A stretch of 64,000 nt of DNA from CBDAQV01 sp965199335 (GTDB taxonomy: Bacteria > Pseudomonadota > Alphaproteobacteria > CALMVH01): NCBI GenBank assembly GCA_965199335.1, contig CBDAQZ010000004.1, positions 186,001 through 250,000 of the forward strand. Reading direction: 5' to 3'. Shown here piece after piece: positions 1 through 7,759 of the stretch (its first letter is position 1; each line of letters opens with the position of its first letter). The notes beneath the pieces were generated by a model. The model had not been told where the DNA came from, did no database searches, and worked only from the letters and a program-made list of their open reading frames with translations. A program made the position numbers and the translations under genes.

Positions 1-99
1 CACGACCATGATCGCCGCCGCTGCGCGCAGCCATTGTATGTGCAGGTTGCGCTGCCTGCCCGCCGGATGCGGGATTTCGGTGAAAACCTCGCCGGTCAT
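1..99 (-). CDS. Acyltransferase 3 family protein, N-terminal fragment (runs off the left edge)
   Basis: The minus strand from the ATG at 99 stays open to the window edge (33 codons). Its residues 17-33 (NLHIQWLRAAAAIMVV) closely match residues 26-41 of the neighbouring acyltransferase (NLHIQWLRALAAFLVV), where the first membrane segment of the acyltransferase-3 fold begins. Its ATG overlaps the TGA of that neighbour (ATGA), so the two are probably translationally coupled and form an operon of paralogues. About 20 bases at 24-43 are identical to 1577-1596, which suggests recent duplication or gene conversion. The substrate is unknown; such proteins O-acylate surface polysaccharides or lipids. 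Confidence 0.75.
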   Translation of the reverse strand, partial: MTGEVFTEIPHPAGRQRNLHIQWLRAAAAIMVV

Positions 100-1670
100 G
101 GCTGCGCGCAGGTCAGGGGCGGCTGCGGATTTTGCAGGATGGCGAACGCCTTGTTCTCGGTGAAGCCCAGCACTGTCACCGGCCCGCCGTCACAGGGCGT
201 CACAGCACCCAGCCGGTAGCCCGTCATGGCGTGGGTATGGAAGTGGCGGCTGATATCGTCGCGCGAAACGCCGGCGGCGGATACGCCGAGCAGGACGCCA
301 TCCTGGAAGACCGCCACCGATACCGGCCTGCCGTGCTTGCCGGCATCGACCGCCCAGCCCTCGACCGACAAATTGCCCTTTTCCCATGCGATCCTGTCCA
401 CCGTGCCGATCAGCGCCGTGGATCTAGCGAAGCCTGCCTTGGCGGCGGCTGCCTCTATCTCCTCCTGCGTGGCGAAAGGACCGCTGATCGCGATCACCGG
501 CGCCATCTGCGTGGCGAAAGCCTGCGCGGCGATGCCGAGATGGCGCGCATACAGCTCGCCCAGCGAGACCCACAGGAACATCGCCAGGAAAACCATCACG
601 CCGGCGACACGCCAGCCGGGCCGGGCGGTGTTGGTCAGCCGCTTGAGATGACGGTACAGCCAGACATCCACCCGCCCGACCAGCAGCGATACCGTAAGCG
701 CGGCCGGTACGACGATCAGCCATAGCCATTCGAAAGCCAGCCCATGGATCTTGACGTAGACGAAATGGATGATCGGGACATGCACCAGATACAGGGCGAA
801 GCTGTAATCGCCGAACCGCGCCAGCGCGCGCCCGATGCGATTGTCGCCCTGTTCCGGCGTGCGTTGCGACTGGCCGACCGCCCCGGCCACGATCAGGATG
901 GCGGACAGCGCCGACAGCCAGCGCAGCAGGTCGTTTTCGACCGGCAGATAGCCGTAGACCGGCAGGAAAATTCCCAAACCGACGATCAGGAACACCCATG
1001 GCGGCAGCTTCGTCCGCAGCAATACCGGCACCAGCAACCCGCCCGCCATCGCGGCGGCTTCGGATGTCCGCAACAGGGTCGTCAGCAGGAACTTGCTGTC
1101 GGTCTGGGACCAGCTTGTCGCGGCGAGATAGAGAAACCACGCGCCGGCGATCCATTCGATCCGCTTGCCCGCACCCAGCAAGGCGACCAGGAACAGGGCG
1201 ACATAGAATGCGACCTCGAACACCAGCGTCCATTCGATGCCCAGCGGGTAGTCGGGACTGCCGGCAGGAGAGAGGGACAACGCGTTCCAGTCGACCGGCA
1301 CCGGCATGTGCAGCAGCCAGGCGGCCAGGTAATAGGCGCCGCAGACGCCTAGGAACGTCGGATAGATCCTGACCACGCGGTGCGACAGGAACAGGAACGG
1401 CGTCTGCACCCGCACCGCGACCGACATCAGGTAGCCCGATATGGCGAAGAACAGCGCCACGGGGAAATAGGCCAGCCGCCCATCGAAGACGGTCAGGACG
1501 CCTTCATAGTGGGCTATGCCGGCAGTCTGGTAGATCGAGGCGTGATACAGCACGACCAGAAACGCCGCCAGGGCGCGCAGCCATTGTATGTGGAGATTCT
1601 TCGACTTGCCGCCGCCGTGCGGAACCAACGCCGAGACGTTTTCGCTGTCCGCCATGTGCTGAATGCTCAT
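96..1670 (-). CDS. Acyltransferase 3 (OafA/YrhL-like) integral membrane protein
   Basis: The protein has about ten hydrophobic segments over residues 30-370, beginning with the IQWLRALAAFLVVLYHAS signature of membrane acyltransferases (PF01757), whose histidine is thought to take part in acyl transfer. A soluble C-terminal part (about 385-520) contains a GWAVD-type segment and probably lies outside the membrane. The family moves acyl groups onto O-antigen, exopolysaccharide or other surface glycans. I chose the ATG at 1670 (MSIQHMADSEN); a GTG at 1688 would add six residues, and an ATG at 1655 is also possible. A second paralogue overlaps its stop codon. The substrate cannot be told from the sequence. 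Confidence 0.85.
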   Translation of the reverse strand: MSIQHMADSENVSALVPHGGGKSKNLHIQWLRALAAFLVVLYHASIYQTAGIAHYEGVLTVFDGRLAYFPVALFFAISGYLMSVAVRVQTPFLFLSHRVVRIYPTFLGVCGAYYLAAWLLHMPVPVDWNALSLSPAGSPDYPLGIEWTLVFEVAFYVALFLVALLGAGKRIEWIAGAWFLYLAATSWSQTDSKFLLTTLLRTSEAAAMAGGLLVPVLLRTKLPPWVFLIVGLGIFLPVYGYLPVENDLLRWLSALSAILIVAGAVGQSQRTPEQGDNRIGRALARFGDYSFALYLVHVPIIHFVYVKIHGLAFEWLWLIVVPAALTVSLLVGRVDVWLYRHLKRLTNTARPGWRVAGVMVFLAMFLWVSLGELYARHLGIAAQAFATQMAPVIAISGPFATQEEIEAAAAKAGFARSTALIGTVDRIAWEKGNLSVEGWAVDAGKHGRPVSVAVFQDGVLLGVSAAGVSRDDISRHFHTHAMTGYRLGAVTPCDGGPVTVLGFTENKAFAILQNPQPPLTCAQP

Positions 1671-1716
1671 CCTGGGCGCAGCTAACACGCAAGTGGCGAC
1701 ATATCAATGGCCATTG

Positions 1717-1737
1717 CCCTCTTCCAGCGGGAGAGGG
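1717..1737. repeat. Short palindromic repeat (CCCTC...GAGGG type)
   Basis: An imperfect palindrome with arms CCCTCTTCC and GGGAGAGGG lies in the gap between the acyltransferase and yqgE. Related palindromes occur at 1805-1823 and at 37126-37144, so this is a dispersed small repeat of this genome. It could act as a transcription terminator or RNA stabiliser. Confidence 0.55.
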
Positions 1738-1804
1738 TTGGATGAGAGGGCTGATTGATTATTAACTAACGCTCACCTGTCCCTTTATTTATGAAAAGGG
1801 CCGA

Positions 1805-1823
1805 CCTTTCCCACAGGGAGAGG
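1805..1823. repeat. Second copy of the CCTCTCCC/GGGAGAGG palindromic repeat
   Basis: CCTTTCCCACAGGGAGAGG is an imperfect inverted repeat just past the yqgE stop codon. It resembles the copies at 1717-1737 and 37126-37144. Its position suggests a terminator-like role for yqgE, but there is no clear T-run. Confidence 0.4.
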
Positions 1824-1829
1824 TTTAAG

Positions 1830-2423
1830 TCACGCGTGGCCGGCTTCCTCGGACAGCATCAGGGGATTGATGCCCAGCGCGCCCAATGCCCGCTCCCATT
1901 TGGTGTCCAGATCGTCGTCGAACAGCAATTCCGGCTGGGCGGGGGCGGACAGCCAGCCGTTCGAATGGATTTCGGCATCCAGCTGACCTGGCCCCCAGCC
2001 GGAATAGCCGAGCGCGAACAGGCTGTTCCGGGGACCGTGCCCCTCGGCCATGGCGCGCAATATGTCGAGGGTGCTGGTCAGCCCGATCCCGTCCGGCAGG
2101 ACCAGCGTGTCCGAGCGCACGAAGTCGGTGGAGTGCAGCACGAAGCCGCGGCCGGATTCCACCGGGCCGCCGAAATGCACCTGGCGATTGGCCGCGATGT
2201 CGCCCGGCGGTATCCCCAGCTGGCTCAGTAGCTCGCTGAAGGTAACGGCGCCGAAGGTCCGGTTCAGTACCAGCCCCATCGCGCCCTCGCTGCTGTGCGA
2301 GCAGATGTAGAGCACGGTACGCTGGAACCGGGGATCGAGCATGGTCGGCATGGCGATCAGTATCTGCCCGCCCAGATACCCGCTCTCCCGCGCCGCTTTC
2401 TGCTTCGGATCCTCTATAGCCAC
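1830..2423 (-). CDS. yqgE: YqgE/AlgH family protein (UPF0301)
   Basis: The full length of the UPF0301 family is present (197 aa), including the N-terminal GGQILIAMPTMLDPRFQRTV, the LVLNRTFGAVTF stretch, HFGGPVE and the ALGYSGWGPGQLDAEI signature. The molecular role of the family is unclear; members have been linked to alginate regulation (AlgH) and have a compact alpha/beta fold. I prefer the GTG at 2423 because AAGGA lies seven bases upstream. An ATG at 2486 would add 21 residues without family similarity. A TATAAAG box lies just upstream of the preferred start, on the same strand. Confidence 0.88.
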   Translation of the reverse strand: MAIEDPKQKAARESGYLGGQILIAMPTMLDPRFQRTVLYICSHSSEGAMGLVLNRTFGAVTFSELLSQLGIPPGDIAANRQVHFGGPVESGRGFVLHSTDFVRSDTLVLPDGIGLTSTLDILRAMAEGHGPRNSLFALGYSGWGPGQLDAEIHSNGWLSAPAQPELLFDDDLDTKWERALGALGINPLMLSEEAGHA

Positions 2424-2515
2424 ACGCCGTTCCTTCGCAGCCTTTATACAGCACGATAAGATAATGCCCCGCCGGGCGCCCGGCAACGCCGTAGTTCAAA
2501 AATCCGGACAAAGAA

Positions 2516-2540
2516 AAAGGGCGGTATGATCCCGCCCTTT
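2516..2540 (-). terminator. Intrinsic terminator of the DUF2383 gene
   Basis: A perfect hairpin with arms AAAGGGCGG and CCGCCCTTT and a seven-base loop is followed, on the minus strand, by a T-rich tract (TTCTTTG). It lies 20 bases past the stop of the gene at 2561-3013. Confidence 0.8.
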
Positions 2541-2560
2541 CTCTCGTCTGTCTGCCGATG

Positions 2561-3013
2561 TTATGCGGCGGCGCGCTTCAGCGCCGACATCTGGTCGTGT
2601 CCGGCTCTGATCGGGCTGTAGCAGCGCTCGATCGTCGCCTGCGTCTCGGGGGACAGCTCGGGATTGGCCATCGCCTTTTCGAAGGCACCCTTGATCACGT
2701 CCTCGCCGCGCTCGACCTCGTTGATCGTCGCCTTGGCATCGTCGCTCACCATGGCGCGTACGTCCATGACCAGGCGATGCGCCGAGCCGGCAATCGTGCC
2801 GTGCTCGTGCGGGGTGCCGTTCAAGCTGGTGATCTCGGCCGTCAGCTCGCTGGCGACCTGGTCGCGCTCGGTAGCACGGGTGTGGAATATCTGCGCCAGG
2901 CTCGGCGTCTTGCAGGTATCGGCAGCCTCGCGGTAGCCCTTGGCGCTGTCCAGACACAGCGACAGCAGATTGTTCATCACATCGATATCTTTGGTGCGGT
3001 CTTCGTTGCTCAT
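2561..3013 (-). CDS. PA2169-type four-helix bundle protein (DUF2383)
   Basis: This 150-residue all-helical protein matches the DUF2383/PA2169 family: an N-terminal helix (DIDVMNNLLSLCLDSAKGYREAA), a middle segment with HTRATERDQVASEL, and a C-terminal pair with ERGEDVIKGAFEKA. The family is ferritin-like and of unknown function, often induced by stress. It ends in a strong terminator and is monocistronic. The second of two in-frame ATGs (3013) is chosen because AAGGA is 8-9 bases upstream of it, whereas it directly abuts the ATG at 3022. Confidence 0.85.
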   Translation of the reverse strand: MSNEDRTKDIDVMNNLLSLCLDSAKGYREAADTCKTPSLAQIFHTRATERDQVASELTAEITSLNGTPHEHGTIAGSAHRLVMDVRAMVSDDAKATINEVERGEDVIKGAFEKAMANPELSPETQATIERCYSPIRAGHDQMSALKRAAA

Positions 3014-3164
3014 TGTACTCATCCTTAGTGTCGTTTGAAGCTGTTTATAGAACGCGAAACAGACGACAAGCGTTCCGAATTAAAGAAATTAACTTCTTGC
3101 TAATAATTTAGCCATGGTTTAACCTCCGCCCATTACTGTGGTTTGAATAACTGATGGTGAAATC

Positions 3165-4205
3165 ATGGATATCTGGACGCTTTCCCTGGACGGAAACAAT
3201 GCGACACGCAGGCAGGTGGTCGGTCTTGCGACCGCGCTGCAGGCGATGCTGGGAGCGGATGAAACCACAGTCCAGCCTATTCAGGTGAACAAACCCGCCA
3301 ATGCGGTGACCCTGCCGAACAATACCATCGTCACCTGGACGACGGTCCCGGATACCCACGAGTTGAAGAATCTTACCTGCAGCAAGGGATCGCTCAATGA
3401 GCCATGGCCCGATCTGGTCGTCGCCTGCCGCCCCGAAGTCGCCGCCGTGGCGCTTGCGATCAAGGCCGCGAGCGGAGGCCAGACCCAAATCGTGCAAATC
3501 CAGGATCCGAACGACAAGACCGGCACCTACAATTTCGACCGTGGCCAGTTCGACCTGATCGTGAAGCAATCGCAGGAAGCCGTCACCGGCGCCAACGTGA
3601 TCGCCAGCCAGCTGCCGCTGCACGACCTGACGCGTGAGACACTGGCGCAATGGCGTGAGGAAGGGCTGGAAAAACTTCCCAAATACCGCACCGAACCGGC
3701 AACGGTGGTCCTGATCGGCGGCAGCGACGAGCATGTCAGCCTTGATGCGAACGATTTCGCCAATTTCGGCGCCGACATCGCCAAGCTGGCCGTGAATGCC
3801 GGCGATATCTTCGTACTGTCGTCGCGCCGCACGACCGAGGAGCAGAAGGCTGCGTTCATGGACGCGATCAAGGATAGTCCGAACGTGTTCTTCGACGATC
3901 CGCGCCTGTCCTACAACAACGCGCTCGGGATCGGCAGCAGCTTCGTGTCCGACGCGGGCAGCGGCTCGATGGGCGCCGAGGTCGAATTTACCGGCGCACC
4001 ATGGTCCTTCTATTCCTATCGCGGAAAACTGCAGGAGCATCCGCAGATGCTTGTCTGGCCCGAGGTAAAGGCCGCGGAACTACCGATGTTCGGGCCACCG
4101 CAGCCCGTGGGCGCCGCCAACGAAGCGCCGGCAATCGCACGGCAGGTCGTTGAGCTCTTGCACCTGCCGGTGAAAGCAACGACCGCGTCCAACGATCTTG
4201 CGTGA
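3165..4205 (+). CDS. ELM1/GtrOC1-family glycosyltransferase-like protein
   Basis: At 346 aa the protein has the layout of the alphaproteobacterial ELM1 (mitochondrial fission ELM1-like) family: an N-terminal WTLSLDGNNATRRQVVGLA segment, PDLVVACRPEVAAVALAIK, then IVQIQDPN and FDLIVKQSQE, and a C-terminal half with VVLIGGSDEH, FVLSSRRTTEE and YNNALGIGSSFVSDAGS. The fold resembles GT-B glycosyltransferases, but the bacterial function is not established. The gene stands alone and converges with the unknown pair at 4256-5389. The start fits the family N-terminus. Confidence 0.75.
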   Translation: MDIWTLSLDGNNATRRQVVGLATALQAMLGADETTVQPIQVNKPANAVTLPNNTIVTWTTVPDTHELKNLTCSKGSLNEPWPDLVVACRPEVAAVALAIKAASGGQTQIVQIQDPNDKTGTYNFDRGQFDLIVKQSQEAVTGANVIASQLPLHDLTRETLAQWREEGLEKLPKYRTEPATVVLIGGSDEHVSLDANDFANFGADIAKLAVNAGDIFVLSSRRTTEEQKAAFMDAIKDSPNVFFDDPRLSYNNALGIGSSFVSDAGSGSMGAEVEFTGAPWSFYSYRGKLQEHPQMLVWPEVKAAELPMFGPPQPVGAANEAPAIARQVVELLHLPVKATTASNDLA

Positions 4206-4220
4206 TACCGCCTGAAACAA

Positions 4221-4246
4221 ACATGCCGCCCCTAAGGACGGCATGT
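4221..4246 (-). terminator. Hairpin terminator between convergent genes
   Basis: Arms ACATGCCG and CGGCATGT form a perfect 8-bp stem. On the minus strand it is followed by TTTGTTTC, so it best fits termination of the paralogue pair at 4256-5389, and may also serve the ELM1-like gene. Confidence 0.65.
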
Positions 4247-4255
4247 CAAATCACG

Positions 4256-4813
4256 TCAGGCTGGCTGGCCTTCCTGGACCAGTGAGCGGATGTACTTCCA
4301 GTCGCGTTTATTTGTCGCCTGCAGCTGAACGATCGGGTCCTGAAGCGCAATCTCCTCGCGCGTAGCCGGTATAAGTTCCGCCAGTGTCTCGGCCTTCGTG
4401 CCCGTAAGCTTCTGGGCAAAACTCTTCGCCCTGAAGCTGGAGGGGAAATCGTCCTCGCTTGCACCCTTTTTGAGGAATGGTGCAATTTCGTTCACGGTTA
4501 CACGAACGGGTTTGCCATCCGCGCCATTGAAGGTAACTCCGACATTCTGGAGCAAGATAGCCGAAGCCCATTCCCGTTTTTCGAATTCCCACTCGACGGG
4601 CGAGACACCATCTCCCTTGCTACCACCACTAAAGACGAAAAAATCCTGAGCCCCGTCCAGGACCAGCCCCGTATCCATGTTTACGATCGGCGCAATTTCG
4701 CTCAGGTAATATCGACCCTGTTGCAGGCGGCGTTGCGAGATAGGATCGTCCATTCCCAGGCTATAGTTCGGCTCTGCATTCGGCCCGTCGACGTTTTGTA
4801 CTTTCTTAGCCAT
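4256..4813 (-). CDS. Unknown protein, downstream member of a tandem paralogue pair
   Basis: The 185-residue protein is not one I recognise. It is clearly homologous along its whole length to the upstream gene (4838-5389). Shared blocks include the DDPxxQRR region, YLSEIAPIV, WASAILLQNVGVT, VTVNEIAPFLK and DPIVQLQ near the C-terminus, then a KRDWKYIRS/EKDWRQIYE end. There is no signal peptide or membrane segment and no cysteine. Base composition is AT-richer than the flanks. The gap to its partner is 24 bases, so they are co-transcribed, and a hairpin terminator follows. Not assignable to a function. Confidence 0.75.
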   Translation of the reverse strand: MAKKVQNVDGPNAEPNYSLGMDDPISQRRLQQGRYYLSEIAPIVNMDTGLVLDGAQDFFVFSGGSKGDGVSPVEWEFEKREWASAILLQNVGVTFNGADGKPVRVTVNEIAPFLKKGASEDDFPSSFRAKSFAQKLTGTKAETLAELIPATREEIALQDPIVQLQATNKRDWKYIRSLVQEGQPA

Positions 4814-4837
4814 CGATCTTTCCGAAAATAAATTGAG

Positions 4838-5389
4838 TTAGACAGGCTGCGCGTCAAGGTTCGTTTCGTAAATCTGACGCCAGTCTTTTTCATTCAGCTT
4901 CTGTAACTGAACAATCGGGTCCTGCCGGTAAATCGCCAGATGGGCTTCACCTGCAAGCTCCTCAAAAGGCATCGTGTTGAAACCGACAAGTTTGTCCGCC
5001 AGAAGCTGCGATTGTACCGGATCGGCGAAATCTTTGCGCTGTGGATCGTCCTTCAGGAACGGCGCAATCTCGTTAATGGTCACATTGATCGGAGTGCCGT
5101 CCTCGGCCTGCAATGTAACGCCGACTTTCTGCAGCAAAATAGCGGAAGACCAGTTCCGCTTTTCACCTTCCCATATACCCGGACCAATGCCGTCGTTGCT
5201 GAGGCCATAGAAAGCGACAAAGTCGTGAACGCCTTCGGGAACTGGCCTTACGACTTCCATCGCTACGATCGGAGCAATTTCGCTAAGATAGAATTGGCCG
5301 TTTCCAATGCGGCGCTGCCACACGGGGTCGTCTCCCACACTAAAGTTATGTTCTGCGTTCGGGAAATCGAGTTCCTGTTTTTCGACCAT
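4838..5389 (-). CDS. Unknown protein, upstream member of a tandem paralogue pair
   Basis: This 183-residue protein of unrecognised family is the paralogue of the gene at 4256-4813 and shares FYLSEIAPIVAM, WSSAILLQKVGVTL, NVTINEIAPFLKD and YRQDPIVQLQ with it. The ATG at 5389 is chosen because GGAG lies seven bases upstream and the paralogy begins shortly after (FPNAEHNFSVGDDP). Predicted soluble and cytoplasmic, with no export signal. Codon use is AT-richer than in neighbouring genes, which may mean transfer. The duplication is old: the copies differ at more than half of positions but keep the same length and order of motifs. Confidence 0.75.
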   Translation of the reverse strand: MVEKQELDFPNAEHNFSVGDDPVWQRRIGNGQFYLSEIAPIVAMEVVRPVPEGVHDFVAFYGLSNDGIGPGIWEGEKRNWSSAILLQKVGVTLQAEDGTPINVTINEIAPFLKDDPQRKDFADPVQSQLLADKLVGFNTMPFEELAGEAHLAIYRQDPIVQLQKLNEKDWRQIYETNLDAQPV

Positions 5390-5482
5390 TTGTAGCTCCA
5401 GAATTAATATTTGACCAATCGTTAGCACAATGTAAATTACGCTTCAAGAATTTTGTTAGATTTACATTTCAGTAACTATTTC

Positions 5483-6142
5483 TTATTCGTTCAACATCGC
5501 CGGTATCCGTGCCATCAGCTTGTTCCAGCCTTCGGTCGGGTGGTGGCCGGTGCTGTCTGAACGCAGGATGAAGTTCTTGTCCACCAGCTGGAAGCCGGGG
5601 ATCATGTCGTAGCTGCTCTGGTTGACCAGCGACTGCCCGCCTGCCAGCACGTAGACGTTGGGATCGTTGTCGTAGCCGAAATGGGCCGCCCAGGCCTGCG
5701 CGTCGGCAGGGGTGGGTCCCTGCATCGACATGCTGTACAGCAGCAGCTCGATATGGATCAGGCGCGGGTCGTCGAAGGAAGCGCCGGGTGCATCGTACTT
5801 GAAATTGTCCGCCGCCGACCTGACGTCGCTTTCCGGCGGCGTGCCCTGGAACCCGCCCTTGGCCTTGCCGCCGGCCAGCGCGTTCGATGCCGGGCAGTTC
5901 ATGCCGACCGGCTCGATCAGGATGACCTTGCCCTTGAAATCGGAAAGCCGCGTCAGCTCGCCGCGCTGGTTCATCAGCACCAAGTCGGGATAGGGCTGGC
6001 CCAACTGCGGCGGCCACTGCACGGCGCTCGGATCGTTGGGCAGCGAAATGGTGCTGGTGTTTTCGGCCAGGGCACTCTGCGACAGGAGGATAAGAAGGCT
6101 GGCGGCGGCCGCTCTGGCCGCGGTACTCAGGGATGCTTTCAT
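5483..6142 (-). CDS. Exported thioredoxin-fold (redoxin-like) protein with a single cysteine
   Basis: Residues 1-26 form a typical signal peptide ending SQSALA-EN. After that, LGQPYPDLVLMNQRGELTRL and LSDFKGKVILIEPVGMNCPA follow the pattern of the AhpC/TSA-TlpA-SCO redoxins (product, strand, DFKGKVxLI, cysteine). Where a CxxC would be expected there is GMNCPAS, with only Cys83, the sole cysteine in the protein. It could be a peroxiredoxin-like or non-redox member. Later parts (DDPRLIHIELLLYSMSM, NVYVLAGG, YDMIPGFQLVDKNFIL) fit the C-terminal half of the fold. The protein is periplasmic by inference. The gene is followed upstream on the same strand by rnhA and thrB 29 bases away. Confidence 0.65.
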   Translation of the reverse strand: MKASLSTAARAAAASLLILLSQSALAENTSTISLPNDPSAVQWPPQLGQPYPDLVLMNQRGELTRLSDFKGKVILIEPVGMNCPASNALAGGKAKGGFQGTPPESDVRSAADNFKYDAPGASFDDPRLIHIELLLYSMSMQGPTPADAQAWAAHFGYDNDPNVYVLAGGQSLVNQSSYDMIPGFQLVDKNFILRSDSTGHHPTEGWNKLMARIPAMLNE

Positions 6143-6171
6143 CGAACGCTCCTGTTATTTTCGGCAGGGTA

Positions 6172-6618
6172 TTACACCTGCCGCATCAACTCAATCTCCC
6201 GCCGCGCCAGCTCGTCGCAGCGTTCGTTCTCCGGATGACCGGCATGGCCCTTGACCCACAGCCATTCGACCAGATGCAAGCCGACGGCCTGGTCCAGGCG
6301 CTGCCACAAATCCTGGTTCTTCACCGGCTGCTTGCCGGCGGTCTTCCAGCCGCGCGCCTTCCAGCCCTTCAGCCACTCGGAAATACCCTGCTGGACGTAT
6401 TTACTGTCCGTCGTCAGTCGCACGCGGCAAGGCTTTTTCAACGCCTCCAGCGCGGCGATGGCGGCCATCAGCTCCATGCGGTTGTTGGTGGTCGGGTCCT
6501 CGCCGCCGCTGACTTCCTTCTCGCTGTCGCCGAAGCGCAGTATCGCCGCCCAGCCGCCCGGCCCGGGATTGCCGCTGCACGCCCCATCGGTCCAGATTTC
6601 GACAAGCGGCAGGGTCAT
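6172..6618 (-). CDS. rnhA: Ribonuclease HI
   Basis: Full-length RNase HI (148 aa), which cleaves the RNA strand of RNA-DNA hybrids. The four acidic catalytic residues are visible: Asp11 in IWTDGACSGNPGPGGWA, Glu in NNRMELMAAI, Asp in LTTDSKYV, and the C-terminal Asp in KGHAGHPENERCDELAR, with the catalytic-loop histidine in the same segment. Its start overlaps the stop of thrB by four bases (ATGA), giving the thrB-rnhA pair common in alphaproteobacteria. The usual upstream partner ispH is not here but at 43.3 kb. Confidence 0.97.
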   Translation of the reverse strand: MTLPLVEIWTDGACSGNPGPGGWAAILRFGDSEKEVSGGEDPTTNNRMELMAAIAALEALKKPCRVRLTTDSKYVQQGISEWLKGWKARGWKTAGKQPVKNQDLWQRLDQAVGLHLVEWLWVKGHAGHPENERCDELARREIELMRQV

Positions 6619-7580
6619 TCGTACAGTCCGTATTCGGCCGGCGATTTTATCGCCTGGTGGAACTTCAGCCGCTCCCAGTAATCGAGCGGGCTCTTGCGCT
6701 TGACCAGCGATCCCTCGGCGCGGTTGAACCAGTCGTACAGCCGGGTCAGCATGTACGGCATCGACGCCCCGCGCGCCAGGACCGGCATCGCCGCGATTTC
6801 CTGCTCCGTAAGCGCACGTTTTGCGCCATAGGCGGCGAACAAGGCCCGTGCCTTGGTGGCGTTGAACTGGCTGTCAGTCTCGAAGCACCAGTCGTTGATC
6901 AGGATCGCCAGCTCGTAGGCGAACAGATCGGTGCAGGCATAGTTGAAATCGATGATGCCGCTGAGCCTGCTGCCCTGGAAGAAGACATTGTCCGGCGATA
7001 GATCGGCATGGATCGCGCCGCGCGGCAGGTCCGCCGGCCAGACGTTTTCCAGATAGGCGATCTCCGCCGCGATGCCGTCGGCAAGACCCGGCATGATCTC
7101 GTCGGCGCGGGCGGCGGTCGCGGCGGCGAATGTCTTCCAACCTTCGAGGCCAAGCGCGTTGGGCCGCGTCATCGTGAAATCGTGCGAGGCCAGATGCGCG
7201 GTCGCCACCGTTTCCCCCAGCGACGCGATATGCGCCCGTCCCGGACGGCGCGCCGGCATGCCGTTGAGGAAGGTGAAGATCGCCGCGGGCCGGCCGCAGA
7301 CATGCCGCAGCGTCTCGCCGTCGCGCCCGTGCACGGCGTGCGGACAGACGATTCCCGCCGCGCTCCAGTGTTCCTGCAGGGCGAGGAAGAACGGCAGGTC
7401 TTTCTCGTCCACCCGGTCCTCGTGCAGCGTCAGGATATACGGCCCGGTCGAGGTGCCCAGCAGGTAGTTGGTGTTGGTCACGCCCTCGGCGATGCCCTTG
7501 GCCGACAGCAGCTCGCCGATATCGTAGAGCGCGATCAGCCCGCGCAGATCGTCGTCGGAAAGGTCGGTGTAGACAGCCAT
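6615..7580 (-). CDS. thrB: Homoserine kinase (ThrB, aminoglycoside-phosphotransferase fold)
   Basis: The 321-residue protein belongs to the choline-kinase-like homoserine kinases of alphaproteobacteria, which phosphorylate homoserine in threonine synthesis. Seen are the N-terminal GIAEGVTNTNYLLGTSTGPYILTLHE nucleotide-binding segment, the Brenner motif GAIHADLSPDNVFF with catalytic Asp, and GIIDFNYAC for metal binding, then a C-terminal SPLDYWERLKFHQAI. It is the first gene of a thrB-rnhA operon. A palindromic repeat lies just upstream. Confidence 0.95.
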   Translation of the reverse strand: MAVYTDLSDDDLRGLIALYDIGELLSAKGIAEGVTNTNYLLGTSTGPYILTLHEDRVDEKDLPFFLALQEHWSAAGIVCPHAVHGRDGETLRHVCGRPAAIFTFLNGMPARRPGRAHIASLGETVATAHLASHDFTMTRPNALGLEGWKTFAAATAARADEIMPGLADGIAAEIAYLENVWPADLPRGAIHADLSPDNVFFQGSRLSGIIDFNYACTDLFAYELAILINDWCFETDSQFNATKARALFAAYGAKRALTEQEIAAMPVLARGASMPYMLTRLYDWFNRAEGSLVKRKSPLDYWERLKFHQAIKSPAEYGLYE

Positions 7581-7632
7581 GGGACTGGTTTAGGGCGCGA
7601 TGTCACCCCCTGCAACAATCATCCCAATAATC

Positions 7633-7699
7633 GTCATCCCGGCCTTGAGCCGGGATCTTTCGGCGACAGATCCCGGGTCTACGCCACGCACGGGATGAC
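7633..7699. repeat. Alphaproteobacterial palindromic repeat (GTCATCCCGG family)
   Basis: The element begins GTCATCCCGGCCTTGAGCC, has internal arms CGGGATC and GATCCCGGG, and ends GGGATGAC, so outer and inner parts are both inverted. This is the form of the intergenic palindromic elements common in alphaproteobacteria. It lies between divergent thrB and gcvT and may form a large hairpin in RNA. Confidence 0.8.
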
Positions 7700-7759
7700 A
7701 GAAAACTTTGTAATAGAGTCATCTGGCCTAACCCGCCTGGCCGCGCTAAGTCTTGACGC

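Noticed and set aside
7581..7759. Glycine riboswitch upstream of gcvT
   Set aside because: The region is filled by the palindromic repeat; no glycine-aptamer features were seen.
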